Source: Mesohalobacter halotolerans (GTDB lineage Bacteria > Bacteroidota > Bacteroidia > Flavobacteriales > Flavobacteriaceae). Taken from it: a DNA stretch of 64,000 bases. Positions 1 through 8,532 of this stretch are shown here, piece by piece; within the stretch, counting starts at the first letter, position 1, and each line of letters starts with the position of its first letter. The stretch is taken from positions 124,001 through 188,000 of the forward strand of contig NZ_SWMU01000002.1 of NCBI RefSeq assembly GCF_006120725.1, in the 5' to 3' direction. A program made the translations under genes and the position numbers. The notes below the pieces were generated by a model. It saw nothing but the letters and a program-made list of their open reading frames with translations. It was not told where the DNA came from and made no database searches.

Positions 1-447
1 GTTTTTAATATGTGCGGTAATTATTTAAATTTTCAAAGACTTAAAAAAGGTGAACGTATAGCAACCCTCAACGAAAAATCTATATATGCTCCTAAAAACT
101 TTCAAATCTTTATGCCGTTATACCAGAAAAAAGGTGAGGATGGGTTTTTCTACGTAAAACACATGAATAGATTTAAATTGAAAGTTGCCAGAATATTTAG
201 AAAAATAAAAGCAGAAAATATTTTAACTTATATTCCGGGAATAGAAAAAGTTAATTTTTATACTTTAAGTATCTCAAAGCCTTTACTGCGGTTTATTCCA
301 AAAAGGCTTATGTTTGCATTAGGATATCGTAAAAGTATAGAGATAGATGAACAGAAAATTTACTTTACAAAACAAGAACGGAAATTAAAAAAACTTCCTA
401 AATTATCTTCTTTTGTAAGTCCATATCAAAATTTAACCAAAACTTAA
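1..447 (+). CDS. Succinylglutamate desuccinylase/aspartoacylase family protein, C-terminal part
   Basis: The reading frame is open from the first base of the window, so the gene begins upstream and only its last ~148 codons are visible. The motif APKNFQIFMPLYQKKGEDGF followed by FRKIKAENILTYIPG matches the C-terminal beta domain and tail of the zinc-dependent aspartoacylase/succinylglutamate desuccinylase-like carboxypeptidases of flavobacteria, which hydrolyse N-acyl amino acid amide bonds. The catalytic HxxE...H part lies outside the window, so activity cannot be judged. It ends 5 bases before the next gene's start. An internal ATG at position 10 exists but is not a plausible start because the domain continues upstream. 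Confidence 0.7.
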   Translation, partial: VFNMCGNYLNFQRLKKGERIATLNEKSIYAPKNFQIFMPLYQKKGEDGFFYVKHMNRFKLKVARIFRKIKAENILTYIPGIEKVNFYTLSISKPLLRFIPKRLMFALGYRKSIEIDEQKIYFTKQERKLKKLPKLSSFVSPYQNLTKT

Positions 448-452
448 ATATC

Positions 453-986
453 ATGAAAAACTTGAAATTATTAATAGTCATTTTAATTACAGCTCAATTG
501 GGTTATGCTCAAGAAATTGATTTTGGAGCAAAGTTAGGCGTTAACTTTGCAACTCTTAACGATGCGACTGAGGCCAGCAATAAAACCGGTTTTGTTGGCG
601 GTGCTTTTCTCAGCGCAAAATTTACTAAAATAGGTTTACAAGCTGAGCTGCTTTACTCGCAACAAGGTGCAGAAATTGATGCTACAGAGTTTGATCTCAA
701 TTATGTTAATATTCCTGTATTGTTCAAATTCTATTTGATAGGCGGTTTAAATGTTCAGGCCGGACCACAATTTGGTTTCTTAATCGATGATAATTTAGAA
801 GATTCTGTGAGGTCAGGAGTTGAGGCAGAAACTTTTGATTTGTCCGGTGCTGCCGGTTTAGGTTTTGACTTACCAGCAGGTCTTAGAGCAGATGCGCGTT
901 ATGTTTTTGGTTTGACAGATACTATTGATGGAGGAGATGGTAAAAACGGTGTGTTTATGCTTTCTTTAGGCTACTCTTTTCTATAG
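453..986 (+). CDS. Outer-membrane beta-barrel protein, PorT/OMP_b-brl_2 type
   Basis: This 177-residue protein begins with a signal peptide (MKNLKLLIVILITAQLGYAQ, cleavage after AQ). The mature part is made of alternating amphipathic strands with Gly and aromatic residues (for example DFGAKLGVNFATL and LQAELLYSQQGAE) and ends in GYSFL, a terminal aromatic strand as in outer-membrane barrels. The pattern fits the small 8-strand OMP_b-brl_2 family common in Bacteroidota. The ligand and role are unknown. It starts 5 bases after the aspartoacylase-like gene and may be co-transcribed with it. Confidence 0.75.
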   Translation: MKNLKLLIVILITAQLGYAQEIDFGAKLGVNFATLNDATEASNKTGFVGGAFLSAKFTKIGLQAELLYSQQGAEIDATEFDLNYVNIPVLFKFYLIGGLNVQAGPQFGFLIDDNLEDSVRSGVEAETFDLSGAAGLGFDLPAGLRADARYVFGLTDTIDGGDGKNGVFMLSLGYSFL

Positions 987-994
987 TTTTAGCC

Positions 995-2155
995 TTATCG
1001 TCTCCTATAAGCTTTTGATATTTCAAATACGTGTTCTAAGATTTTAACCTCTTGAGCTTTTATTTTTTTATCTCGTCTTTTCATCACAATATCTGCGACT
1101 TCAATGGCTTTTTCAAACTTATAGGTGATAAATCCTGTTTTTCCACCCCAGCTAAAGCTCGGAATAAAATTTCGTGGAAAACCTTCACCATAAATATTAG
1201 CACTTACACCAACAACCGTTCCTGTATTAAACATGGTGTTGATACCACACTTTGAATGATCACCCATGATAAGACCACAAAATTGTAACCCTGTATCTGT
1301 AAAGCCTTGCTTAGAGTAGTTCCAAAGTTTTACAGCAGCATAGTTATTTTTTAAATTTGAGATGTTGGTGTCTGCACCAAGATTACACCATTCTCCAATA
1401 ACTGAATTACCCAAAAAACCATCGTGTCCTTTATTAGAAAAACCTTGTATAACAGAGTTGCTCACTTCACCGCCAACTTTAGAATAAGGCCCAACTGTTG
1501 TGCCTGTATATATTTTTGCACCCATTTTTAACACAGCGTGATCACAAAGTGCAAATGGACCTCGAACACTTACTGATTCCATTACCTCAGTATCTTTACC
1601 AATATATATGGGACCATCAGTAGCATTTAAAGTGCCGCTAATCAATTTTGCACCTTTTTCTATAAATATTTGATCGGGATTTATAGCTAACACATGCTCG
1701 GGTATAGGTTCAGACTTTTTATCTTTTGTAAGTAAATTAAAATCTGCTTCAATAGCAAAATGGTTTAATTTGAAAATATCCCAAGTGTTCTTTAATATTG
1801 AAATTTCTTTATGGTATACTTTCACCTCGCTATATTTATCCTTCTTAGCAGAGCGATAAGCTATAAGAACATCGTTATACCTAAGCGCCTGACTAGGTTT
1901 TAAATCCATAAGACTTTCAACTAAAGTTTGATTAGGAAAAACAGATGCATTTACAAAAAGGTTGTCATCTTCAATATGAGGTGGCCAAACTTTACTTAAA
2001 TAATCCTCAGTTAAATTTGAAAACTGAAAATTAGGACAATGTATTTTCCATTTTTGTCCCATTTTAAGAATACCACATCGCAATTCAGATATGGGTTTAG
2101 TGTAGCTTAAAGACAAAAGTTGATCGCGATAAGGTTCAATAAAAACAACATTCAT
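995..2155 (-). CDS. GlmU-family putative sugar nucleotidyltransferase with left-handed beta-helix
   Basis: This 386-residue protein has the two-part build of the Bacteroidota GlmU family. Residues ~1-150 are a degenerate nucleotidyltransferase-like region (starts NVVFIEPYRDQLLSLSYTKP). Residues ~155-335 are hexapeptide repeats of a left-handed beta-helix (GPIYIGKDTEV, GTTVGPYSKVGGEV, GNSVIGEWCNLGADTN). The helix motif NKGHDGFLGNSVIG resembles the acyltransferase centre of GlmU. True GlmU makes UDP-GlcNAc; whether this paralogue has either activity is not known, and the classical GXGTRMXXXXPK loop is absent from the N-terminus. It lies 17 bases downstream of crcB on the same strand. Confidence 0.8.
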   Translation of the reverse strand: MNVVFIEPYRDQLLSLSYTKPISELRCGILKMGQKWKIHCPNFQFSNLTEDYLSKVWPPHIEDDNLFVNASVFPNQTLVESLMDLKPSQALRYNDVLIAYRSAKKDKYSEVKVYHKEISILKNTWDIFKLNHFAIEADFNLLTKDKKSEPIPEHVLAINPDQIFIEKGAKLISGTLNATDGPIYIGKDTEVMESVSVRGPFALCDHAVLKMGAKIYTGTTVGPYSKVGGEVSNSVIQGFSNKGHDGFLGNSVIGEWCNLGADTNISNLKNNYAAVKLWNYSKQGFTDTGLQFCGLIMGDHSKCGINTMFNTGTVVGVSANIYGEGFPRNFIPSFSWGGKTGFITYKFEKAIEVADIVMKRRDKKIKAQEVKILEHVFEISKAYRRR

Positions 2156-2172
2156 AAATTGGTTTTTTTTAA

Positions 2173-2547
2173 TTAAATCTGTTTGGTTAAATAAAACCCA
2201 ATGCCTGCTGAGATTATTCCAGCAATGACACTGATTAAACTATAGATTAAAGCTTGAGTATATTCACCAGTCTTGATGAGTCTAAGGTTTTCTGAAGCAA
2301 AAGCTGAAAATGTAGTAAAACCACCACAAAATCCAACTGTTAAATACAAATACAATGGGTTTTGTATAATAGTTTTGCTTTCAAGTGCTAAAAGCAAGCC
2401 CATAATAAAACTCCCAATGATATTTACCGTCAATGTTCCTACAAATAGTGTATTAAATAAGGGATTTAGGCTTTTTGAAACCAAATAGCGGAATACACTT
2501 CCGAGTCCTCCACCAATAAAAATCCATAATAGATTTTGTAAACCCAT
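2173..2547 (-). CDS. crcB: Fluoride efflux channel CrcB/Fluc
   Basis: This 124-residue protein has four predicted transmembrane helices, the usual size of a Fluc subunit. The family hallmarks are present: GGGLGSVFRYLVS near the N-terminus, TVNIIGSFIMG in helix 2 and GFCGGFTTFSAFASE in helix 3, which carries the Phe-box and Thr/Ser residues lining the fluoride pore. Fluc proteins form antiparallel dimers that let fluoride leave the cytoplasm. A -7 box TATATTTG sits 4 bases before the ATG, so the transcript may be nearly leaderless. I see no fluoride (crcB) riboswitch upstream. Confidence 0.9.
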   Translation of the reverse strand: MGLQNLLWIFIGGGLGSVFRYLVSKSLNPLFNTLFVGTLTVNIIGSFIMGLLLALESKTIIQNPLYLYLTVGFCGGFTTFSAFASENLRLIKTGEYTQALIYSLISVIAGIISAGIGFYLTKQI

Positions 2548-2551
2548 ACAG

Positions 2552-2585
2552 CAAATATAAAATAAGAACTACGTATAAAAAACAA
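2552..2585 (-). promoter_or_regulatory. Predicted crcB promoter
   Basis: On the minus strand TTG (2585-2583) is followed after 23 bases by TATATTTG (2559-2552), an exact match to the Bacteroidota -7 consensus TAnnTTTG. Only ctgt separates this box from the crcB ATG, which predicts a transcript start at or next to the start codon. The 23-base spacer is at the upper limit of the known range. Confidence 0.45.
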
Positions 2586-2620
2586 TTTAATGAAATAGAG
2601 GTAAATAAAAGTGAATAAAA

Positions 2621-2680
2621 AGCAAGGTTGGATTTTATTTAAGGAGGTGTATGAAAATAAATGTGCTAACCAACCTTGCT
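2621..2680. other. Long hairpin with SD/anti-SD sequence in its loop (possible small RNA)
   Basis: An 11-base perfect inverted repeat (agcaaggttgg 2621-2631, ccaaccttgct 2670-2680) encloses a second partly paired segment (attttattt with aaaataaat). Its loop holds AAGGAGGTG at 2641-2649. On the plus strand this is a full Shine-Dalgarno sequence followed 2 bases later by a 10-codon ORF (ATG 2651, TGA 2681-2683: MKINVLTNLA). On the minus strand the loop reads CACCTCCTT, the anti-SD sequence of 16S rRNA, and the stem is followed by TTTTT, like a terminator upstream of crcB. The rest of the 348-base gap between crcB and the peptidase gene (2548-2895) shows only a weak gaggt/acctc hairpin at 2716-2728 and the peptidase terminator. 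Confidence 0.4.
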
Positions 2681-2840
2681 TGAACAAATTTACGATGATG
2701 ATGTAGATTATTGTTGAGGTTTTACCTCACTTATTGTTAAATGTTTTCTTAAGTCAATAGGCTAAATGGATTTTATATTAAAAGTCACCTAAACTTTTTA
2801 GGGTGAGAACTAAAAATTTAATTGGAAATAAAATTGAAAA

Positions 2841-2871
2841 ATAAAAAAAGCCTAACTTGTGGAAGTTAGGC
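2841..2871 (-). terminator. Intrinsic terminator of the M1 peptidase gene
   Basis: The minus strand forms a perfect 9-bp stem (gcctaactt with aagttaggc, 2871-2863 and 2858-2850) with a 4-base loop, followed by a run of T (2849-2843). It lies 25 bases past the stop codon of the peptidase gene. Confidence 0.85.
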
Positions 2872-2895
2872 TTCAAAAATGTGGTTAAAAGTTGA

Positions 2896-4830
2896 TTAAT
2901 CTTGAGCTTCCCATCTATTGTTTTGCGGTTTAACATCGAGTAAAATTCGATTGGGATCAATGACAATTTTTTTGATGCGTTTGTCTGTCTCTAAAGCTGT
3001 GGTCCAGGTATCACCACGTTGCCAAATTTCAACCGGTAATCTCAATTCGTCTTTTGTCCCATCCTTATAATAGACATTGTAAACGACAGGCATTGGTATA
3101 CCAGAGCTTTCAAATTCAATTTGATAGCCTTCATCGGTTTGTGTAACTGCTTTTATACTCAATTCAATATTATCATTGCCATAAAACCAAGATTTAAAAA
3201 ACCAACTCAAATTTTCACCCCCTGCATTTTCCATGATATTAAAGAAGTCACCAGGAGTTGGATGTTTATAGGCCCAGGCTTTGATATAGGATTTAAAGGC
3301 ATAATCAAAACGTTCTGGTCCCAATATGTATTCTCTTAAAATATATAATCCCAATGCCGGTTTATAATAAGCCACAATACCTAAGTTTTGAGATTGAGCT
3401 ACATCGGGAAAGGTGTTAATAGCTTCACGATTTGGGCTTAAAAACCAGGAGATAAGATTCTGTTTTGCCAATAGCATACGGTTTGGATATTCACCATCAT
3501 TAAAAGCATCGGTAGAGTAGAGGTTGATAAAGGTATTAAAGCCTTCATCCATCCAGGCATGCCTTCTCTCGTTACTCCCAACAATCATGGGAAACCAAAT
3601 ATGACCAAATTCATGGTCTGTGACGCCCCATAAGCTGCCTGCCCTTGAACGGTAGCTGCAAAATGCCATTCCTGGATATTCCATTCCGCCAACATCAGCT
3701 GCGACATTAATCGCGTTTTTGTAAGGATAAGGGAACCATTGGTTTGAGTAGTGCTCTATTGAAGCTTTAGTGTACTCGGTAGAGCGTTCCCAAGCATTGT
3801 CTCCATGACTTTCTCTAGGATAAGCTGACTGTGCTAAGGCGTTTTTGTTATCTGGGAGGTCAATTTTTGCGGCATCCCATATAAAAGCTTTTGAGGCAGC
3901 AAAAGCCACATCTCTAGAATTTTGCATTTTAAATTTCCAAGTAAAACTATTGCCATCAGGTCTAATTTTATCAGTTTGACCTACCTCTTTAGGTTTTATG
4001 ATAAATTGAGCTTTATCTGATTGTCTAGCTTCATCTAATCGCTTCTGTTGCTTTTTTGTTAGCACCTCTTTTGGGTTTTGCAATTGCCCAGAGCCAACGA
4101 CAATATATTCTCTTGGGACCTCTACAGAATATTCAAAATTTCCATATTCCAGATAAAATTCACCAGCTCCGAGATAAGGCATAATATTCCAGCCTTGAAT
4201 ATCGTCAAATGTAACCATTTTAGGATACCATTGTGCAAGTGCATAAATCGTTCCATCTTCGACTTCAAGACGTCCCATTCTATCCATACCTTTTTCAGGA
4301 ATCACAAATTCAAAATCCATGCTGATAATAGCTTTGCCACCTTTTGCCTTTAAAGGTTTTTTAAAAAAAACCTGCATCCTCGTATCGTTGATGATGTGTT
4401 TGCTACTTGTCGAGCCACTATTTTTAACCTTTATGTTAGACAATTTATAACCACCAACCACATCACCCTTGTAACGGTTTCCTCCTAAGGGCGTAGTCAA
4501 AGTTCCTCTAGAGTTAGGTGTAAATCTATTTTGCTCCAAAAACAACCAGGCAAAGTTCAAATCAAACGGGCTATTATTGATGTATTCAATCTCTACGTGA
4601 CCTTTGATGTTGTGATTCTCTGGATTTAGACTGACATCAATTTTATAGTTGGCTTGATTTTGCCAATATTCTGGTCCAGGTACACCTGAAGCCGAGCGGT
4701 AGCGATTTCCAGTCCTATCGATAAACTCACTGAATAAGTCTTGATTGTTTGGTTTTACCTCTTGTGCATTCAAAGTATTTGTTAAGACCAACACTAAGAC
4801 ACACATTAAAAAATTAACTTTTGTCTTCAT
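2896..4830 (-). CDS. Secreted M1-family metallopeptidase
   Basis: This 644-residue gluzincin has a signal peptide (MKTKVNFLMCVLVLVLTNTLNAQ), an N-terminal M1 beta-saddle domain, the substrate-binding motif GGMEYPGM (381-388) and the zinc site H406-E407-F-G-H410 with third ligand E429 (WMDEGF). The spacing HExxH-18-E is canonical, so an active aminopeptidase-like enzyme is likely, acting in the periplasm or at the surface. The family in Bacteroidota degrades peptides; the exact substrate is unknown. It starts just downstream of the yajC terminator (4851-4870) and has its own terminator, so it is probably transcribed alone. Confidence 0.9.
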   Translation of the reverse strand: MKTKVNFLMCVLVLVLTNTLNAQEVKPNNQDLFSEFIDRTGNRYRSASGVPGPEYWQNQANYKIDVSLNPENHNIKGHVEIEYINNSPFDLNFAWLFLEQNRFTPNSRGTLTTPLGGNRYKGDVVGGYKLSNIKVKNSGSTSSKHIINDTRMQVFFKKPLKAKGGKAIISMDFEFVIPEKGMDRMGRLEVEDGTIYALAQWYPKMVTFDDIQGWNIMPYLGAGEFYLEYGNFEYSVEVPREYIVVGSGQLQNPKEVLTKKQQKRLDEARQSDKAQFIIKPKEVGQTDKIRPDGNSFTWKFKMQNSRDVAFAASKAFIWDAAKIDLPDNKNALAQSAYPRESHGDNAWERSTEYTKASIEHYSNQWFPYPYKNAINVAADVGGMEYPGMAFCSYRSRAGSLWGVTDHEFGHIWFPMIVGSNERRHAWMDEGFNTFINLYSTDAFNDGEYPNRMLLAKQNLISWFLSPNREAINTFPDVAQSQNLGIVAYYKPALGLYILREYILGPERFDYAFKSYIKAWAYKHPTPGDFFNIMENAGGENLSWFFKSWFYGNDNIELSIKAVTQTDEGYQIEFESSGIPMPVVYNVYYKDGTKDELRLPVEIWQRGDTWTTALETDKRIKKIVIDPNRILLDVKPQNNRWEAQD

Positions 4831-4844
4831 GATATTTTAGGTAT

Positions 4845-4870
4845 AAAAAAAGCCGAGGATAAGCTCGGCT
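4845..4870 (-). terminator. Intrinsic terminator after yajC
   Basis: A perfect 7-bp stem (agccgag/ctcggct) spans 4851-4870. On the minus strand it is followed by a run of seven T. It ends the nusB-DUF1573-yajC group and separates it from the peptidase gene. Confidence 0.85.
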
Positions 4871-4892
4871 TTTGTAAATTTAATGATTGAAA

Positions 4893-5189
4893 TTATTTCT
4901 TTTTATCATCTTTTGGTGCGTTCAGTTTTTGAGACATCTCTAAAGAAATTGAAGATTTGTCAAAGGTGATTTTACCGGCACCAGTCTCGAGGATGACGGC
5001 ATCGAGTTTTTCGCTAAAATCGATGACTTTACCGTGCATTCCGCTTTTGGTGACAACTTTATCGCCTTTTTTTAAATTTGCACTGAACTGCTTTTCTTGT
5101 TTTTGTTTCTTCATTTGTGGCCTTATCATGAAAAAAAAGATAACCACAAAGATTAATATCATTGGCAATAAGCCTCCTATATCTCCCAT
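4893..5189 (-). CDS. yajC: Preprotein translocase accessory subunit YajC
   Basis: This 98-residue protein has one N-terminal membrane helix (residues ~8-22, ILIFVVIFFFMIRPQMKKQK) and the YajC core (LKKGDKVVTKSGMHGKVIDF). YajC binds the SecDF complex in the inner membrane and supports Sec-dependent export. Length and motif are typical, and RPQxK(K/R) after the helix is the family signature. It follows a DUF1573 gene by 8 bases, which is the usual order nusB-DUF1573-yajC in flavobacteria, and is followed by a terminator. Confidence 0.95.
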   Translation of the reverse strand: MGDIGGLLPMILIFVVIFFFMIRPQMKKQKQEKQFSANLKKGDKVVTKSGMHGKVIDFSEKLDAVILETGAGKITFDKSSISLEMSQKLNAPKDDKKK

Positions 5190-5197
5190 CTAAATAT

Positions 5198-5689
5198 TTA
5201 TTTAACTTGAATTGGTGAACCCGATTTGGCGTTTCCAGAGCCAGCTTTAGGTGTTACAAATGCTTTGATTTGTAGTCTTTCTTTACCGGATTCTGTATTT
5301 GCAGTAATGTTTACACTTTTGTTTTGCTGATTTCGTTTTCCTCTTGAGTTAAACTTTACGAGCATTTCTCCGGTTTCACCTGGCGCTACCGGTTTTTTGG
5401 TCCAGTCGGGTACTGTACAACCACAAGTCCCTCTGGCGTTGGTGATAACTAATGGCGCATCACCATTGTTAGTAAAAGTAAATGTATGTTCTACAATTTC
5501 ACCTTCATCAATGGTACCAAAATCATGTGTCTTTTCATCAAAGTCTAAAGTTGGATAAACGACTTCTTTAGCATCTCTTTCTGTAGCTTCTTCTACATTT
5601 TCAGCTTTTACTTTATCGGCTGCATTTTTCTTACAAGATGTAAAAGTTATTGCACTTACAGCAAGTAAACATAACATTAAATTTTTCAT
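5198..5689 (-). CDS. DUF1573 lipoprotein
   Basis: I chose the ATG at 5689 because it opens a lipoprotein signal (MKNLMLCLLAVSAITFTSCKK, lipobox FTSC); an ATG three codons upstream (5698) is also possible. Residues ~50-150 are a DUF1573 immunoglobulin-like domain (DFGTIDEGEIVEHTFTFTNN, GTCGCTVPDW, KFNSRGKRNQQNKSV). The GTCGCT motif is the family hallmark. The function of DUF1573 is not known; domains of this ASPM-SPD-2-Hydin-like fold bind other proteins. It sits between nusB and yajC, likely in one transcript. Confidence 0.85.
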   Translation of the reverse strand: MKNLMLCLLAVSAITFTSCKKNAADKVKAENVEEATERDAKEVVYPTLDFDEKTHDFGTIDEGEIVEHTFTFTNNGDAPLVITNARGTCGCTVPDWTKKPVAPGETGEMLVKFNSRGKRNQQNKSVNITANTESGKERLQIKAFVTPKAGSGNAKSGSPIQVK

Positions 5690-5744
5690 ATGTGTCATTT
5701 TTTTTGGTTTTAAAAATTTTTTCAAAAATATCACAATTTATTTA

Positions 5745-6686
5745 TTATATCAAACCTCGACCACTTTTATTCAACCTGTCTTCATTTTTGTATTGTTTTA
5801 CTATTTTGTCTAAAAGTCCATTGATAAAGTTACTACTTTTAGGTGTGGAATAATCCTTGGCAATTTCTAAATACTCATTTATTGTAACTTTAATAGGTAT
5901 ACTTGGGAATTTCGTAAATTCGGTACAAGCCATGATTAATAAAATATAGTCTAAATCTGCTATTCTATCTTTGTCCCAGTTTTGTGTATTTTTTACTATA
6001 TCTTTACTGTAGTCATCTTCATTCAATAAGCTTTTACGCAGTAGGTTTAATCCAAATTCACGATCGTCTTCGTTTTTGAACAAGTCCGGAAGTTTGAGGT
6101 CTTTTGCATGTTTTGGTATAAATTTTAGAAAGCGGTTTATACTCGTGTTGACAATAGGTAAATCGTCTATCCATGTTAATTTTTTATCCTCAAAGTAATC
6201 GTATAGCTTATCATTAGGCGCGATAATATTTTGATATAATTCAATAATAAAATTTTTGTCCGCATCATAGTGGTCCACATCGCTTTCAAGGTATAGCTTG
6301 TAAGCTTCACTCTTTAGAATATCTTTCCATAATAAATCAGGATATTCATCGTCAAACACCCAAATATCTAATTTTTTTTGACTATTGATTTTGTCTAAAA
6401 CTTTTGAATTGACCAACTTCTCAAGTAATCTGTTGTTGACAAATTTTAAGTTTGGTGATTTATCTTGTGCTGTAGCTAAGTGTTTCTTTTGGCCTTTTTT
6501 ATAATATTCAGAAGCGTGTTTTTGGATATTGATAAGCAAATTCAGATTAATGATAAACAAATCCAACATGTCTTGCATGCTTTTGTTAAGAAACTTTTCT
6601 TCGTTTTTAAGGCTTTCTTGATTGCTATGCTTGGTAGCATATATGCTTTGCATGACTTTAGTTCGAATATGTCTTCTTGTCAACAT
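5745..6686 (-). CDS. nusB: Transcription antitermination factor NusB (long Bacteroidota form)
   Basis: The C-terminal ~90 residues (for example ADLDYILLIMACTEFTKFPS, VTINEYLEIAKDYSTPKS and NFINGLLDKI) are the helical NusB domain, which with NusE binds boxA RNA and promotes rRNA antitermination. At 313 residues the protein is about twice the length of Escherichia coli NusB; Bacteroidota carry this extended N-terminal helical part (begins MLTRRHIRTKVMQSIYA, itself matching the NusB start). Its first-gene position before the DUF1573 gene and yajC is conserved in flavobacteria. Confidence 0.92.
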   Translation of the reverse strand: MLTRRHIRTKVMQSIYATKHSNQESLKNEEKFLNKSMQDMLDLFIINLNLLINIQKHASEYYKKGQKKHLATAQDKSPNLKFVNNRLLEKLVNSKVLDKINSQKKLDIWVFDDEYPDLLWKDILKSEAYKLYLESDVDHYDADKNFIIELYQNIIAPNDKLYDYFEDKKLTWIDDLPIVNTSINRFLKFIPKHAKDLKLPDLFKNEDDREFGLNLLRKSLLNEDDYSKDIVKNTQNWDKDRIADLDYILLIMACTEFTKFPSIPIKVTINEYLEIAKDYSTPKSSNFINGLLDKIVKQYKNEDRLNKSGRGLI

Positions 6687-6786
6687 TTGTAAAGAACATT
6701 TATTTTGATTTCAAAATTAATTTTTTTTATCAAATTAGTTAAGTTTCTCTTATTTATTATTCATTATTTTTACAAAAAGCAATTGT

Positions 6787-7458
6787 ATGCGACGACGCGG
6801 AAATTTATTTTTAATAGGTCTTTTATTTTGTTTGTTGAGTTGTAAGACAGACAAACCTGATGAGAAAAATAATTCAGAGACTTTAAAAAATGTAAAAGTT
6901 ACTGAAGATCAGCAATTTTTAAATTCTATACAAAGCGCCTATAATACTCAAAAGTTTAATGCTGAAGCGAAAGTTAAGTTTAATGCTCAGGTAAACGTTT
7001 CGGATACTGTTTTTTACGATGGATATTTAATCCTGGATACAAAGTCTAAACAGGTCAGAATTTTAAATTCAAAAATTGATACTACGATAAGTGCAAACAC
7101 CATAGACACAAAGCATCAAAAGATATTATTCTGGATTACAGAAACTTATGCCTTACCGTTTTGGTTAAAGTCTGAAAACTTCCAAAAGCTATCTAGTAAT
7201 GATTCCATAGCCTTATCAAGATATCAATCGGAATTGACCAATTCAGAGTTTAAAATCTCAACACATCCTATTACACACATCATCAAAAATATAGAATACC
7301 AAACAGATATTTCAACTGCACCTTTTGATCAAGGCCGTATTGATCTTGAGCGCTACATTACTGTCAACAGAATTCCGGTTGCTATGGAATGGATTATAAC
7401 AAAGAATAAAACAGTAAGCGCTGAGGTTAAAATTTCGAGGATCAGTTACCCTAAATAA
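6787..7458 (+). CDS. Hypothetical lipoprotein
   Basis: I do not recognise a family. The 223-residue protein has a lipoprotein signal (MRRRGNLFLIGLLFCLLSCK, lipobox LLSC). The mature part is rich in short beta strands and includes FNAEAKVKFNAQVNVSDTVF and a C-terminal strand VSAEVKISRISYP, suggesting a beta-sandwich or a cradle like lipid-binding periplasmic proteins. It stands alone, read divergently from nusB and convergently with murB. The 60-base gap to murB shows no clear terminator. Confidence 0.7.
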   Translation: MRRRGNLFLIGLLFCLLSCKTDKPDEKNNSETLKNVKVTEDQQFLNSIQSAYNTQKFNAEAKVKFNAQVNVSDTVFYDGYLILDTKSKQVRILNSKIDTTISANTIDTKHQKILFWITETYALPFWLKSENFQKLSSNDSIALSRYQSELTNSEFKISTHPITHIIKNIEYQTDISTAPFDQGRIDLERYITVNRIPVAMEWIITKNKTVSAEVKISRISYPK

Positions 7459-7518
7459 TTTAAGCCATAACATGAGGAAACGACCTAAGTTATGAGAAAA
7501 GACATGAGTGGTGGAGTA

Positions 7519-8532
7519 TTAAATGATATTGACTTCAGGCTCCAGTTGAATAGAGAATTTTTGGAAAACCTCATGTTGTACTTTTTTTGAAAGATTTAAA
7601 ATGTCTTGGCCACTGGCTTTCCCGTAGTTGACCAGTACTAAGGCTTGCTTCTTATGTACACCGGCATCTTGATCTCGATAACCTTTTAACCCACATTGAT
7701 CTATGAGCCAACCTGCGGGAATCTTAATACGATTTTTGTCAATTTTGTATGAAGGTATCTCAGGATATTGGCTTTTTAAATCTTTGTATTTTAGATAACT
7801 TACAATTGGGTTTTTGAAAAAACTTCCAGAATTCCCTAAAACACTTGGGTCCGGCAATTTAGATTGTCTAATATTGATAACAGCTTTCGAAATATCTTGA
7901 GGCTTGGGGTTTGAGATTTTATATTTTTCTAATTCTTTTTTTATGGCACCGTAATCTGTCTTAATATGATGATTATTAACAGTTAGTCTAAATCTTACTG
8001 TTGTGATGATGTATTGATTTCTTAATTCATTTTTAAAAACAGATTGTCTGTAAGCAAACTTACAATCTTGTGCAGAAAAGGTTTTATGACTTAAGGTCTG
8101 TCGGTGAATAGCATCACAGGACACAAAAACATCTTTGAGTTCCACGCCATAAGCACCAATGTTTTGTATGGGTGAAGTGCCAACATTTCCAGGAATAAGC
8201 GATAAATTTTCAAGCCCACCATAATTGTGATTTAATGTCCAAACTACTAAGTCGTGCCAATTTTCTCCAGCATCAACTTCTAAAACGACATATTCTTCAG
8301 TCTGTTCTATAGTTTGAATTCCTTTAATGTTGACATGTAAGACAGTTTTTGAAATATCTTCGGTGAGTAACATATTGCTTCCACCTCCTAAAACAAATAT
8401 TTCTTCAGTATAAAATCGTTTTAAAACATGCTTTAATTCATCAACTGAAGACACGCTTATAAACTGTTTGGCTTTGACATCAATACCAAAAGTGTTATAA
8501 GGTTTAAGTGAAAAGTTAGTTTTTAACTCCAT
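7519..8532 (-). CDS. murB: UDP-N-acetylmuramate dehydrogenase MurB
   Basis: MurB reduces UDP-GlcNAc-enolpyruvate to UDP-MurNAc with NADPH and FAD in cytoplasmic peptidoglycan synthesis. The FAD-binding loops are present (FVLGGGSNMLLT at ~45-56, SLIPGNVGTSPIQNIGAYG in the middle), as are the catalytic serine region LGNSGSFFKNP and the C-terminal AGWLIDQCGLKG. The 337-residue length and the extra loops fit type I MurB. Its start codon directly abuts the stop codon of the upstream aminotransferase gene (TAG then ATG with no spacer on the minus strand), so the two are surely co-transcribed. Confidence 0.95.
   Translation of the reverse strand: MELKTNFSLKPYNTFGIDVKAKQFISVSSVDELKHVLKRFYTEEIFVLGGGSNMLLTEDISKTVLHVNIKGIQTIEQTEEYVVLEVDAGENWHDLVVWTLNHNYGGLENLSLIPGNVGTSPIQNIGAYGVELKDVFVSCDAIHRQTLSHKTFSAQDCKFAYRQSVFKNELRNQYIITTVRFRLTVNNHHIKTDYGAIKKELEKYKISNPKPQDISKAVINIRQSKLPDPSVLGNSGSFFKNPIVSYLKYKDLKSQYPEIPSYKIDKNRIKIPAGWLIDQCGLKGYRDQDAGVHKKQALVLVNYGKASGQDILNLSKKVQHEVFQKFSIQLEPEVNII

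Noticed and set aside
2466-2687. Open frame of 73 codons upstream of crcB on the minus strand
   Set aside because: It overlaps the crcB start in another frame, its composition is Phe/Tyr-rich shadow sequence, and it covers the hairpin and the promoter box.
2548-2840. Fluoride riboswitch upstream of crcB
   Set aside because: I looked on the minus strand for the conserved crcB aptamer pattern and found no matching pseudoknot elements.
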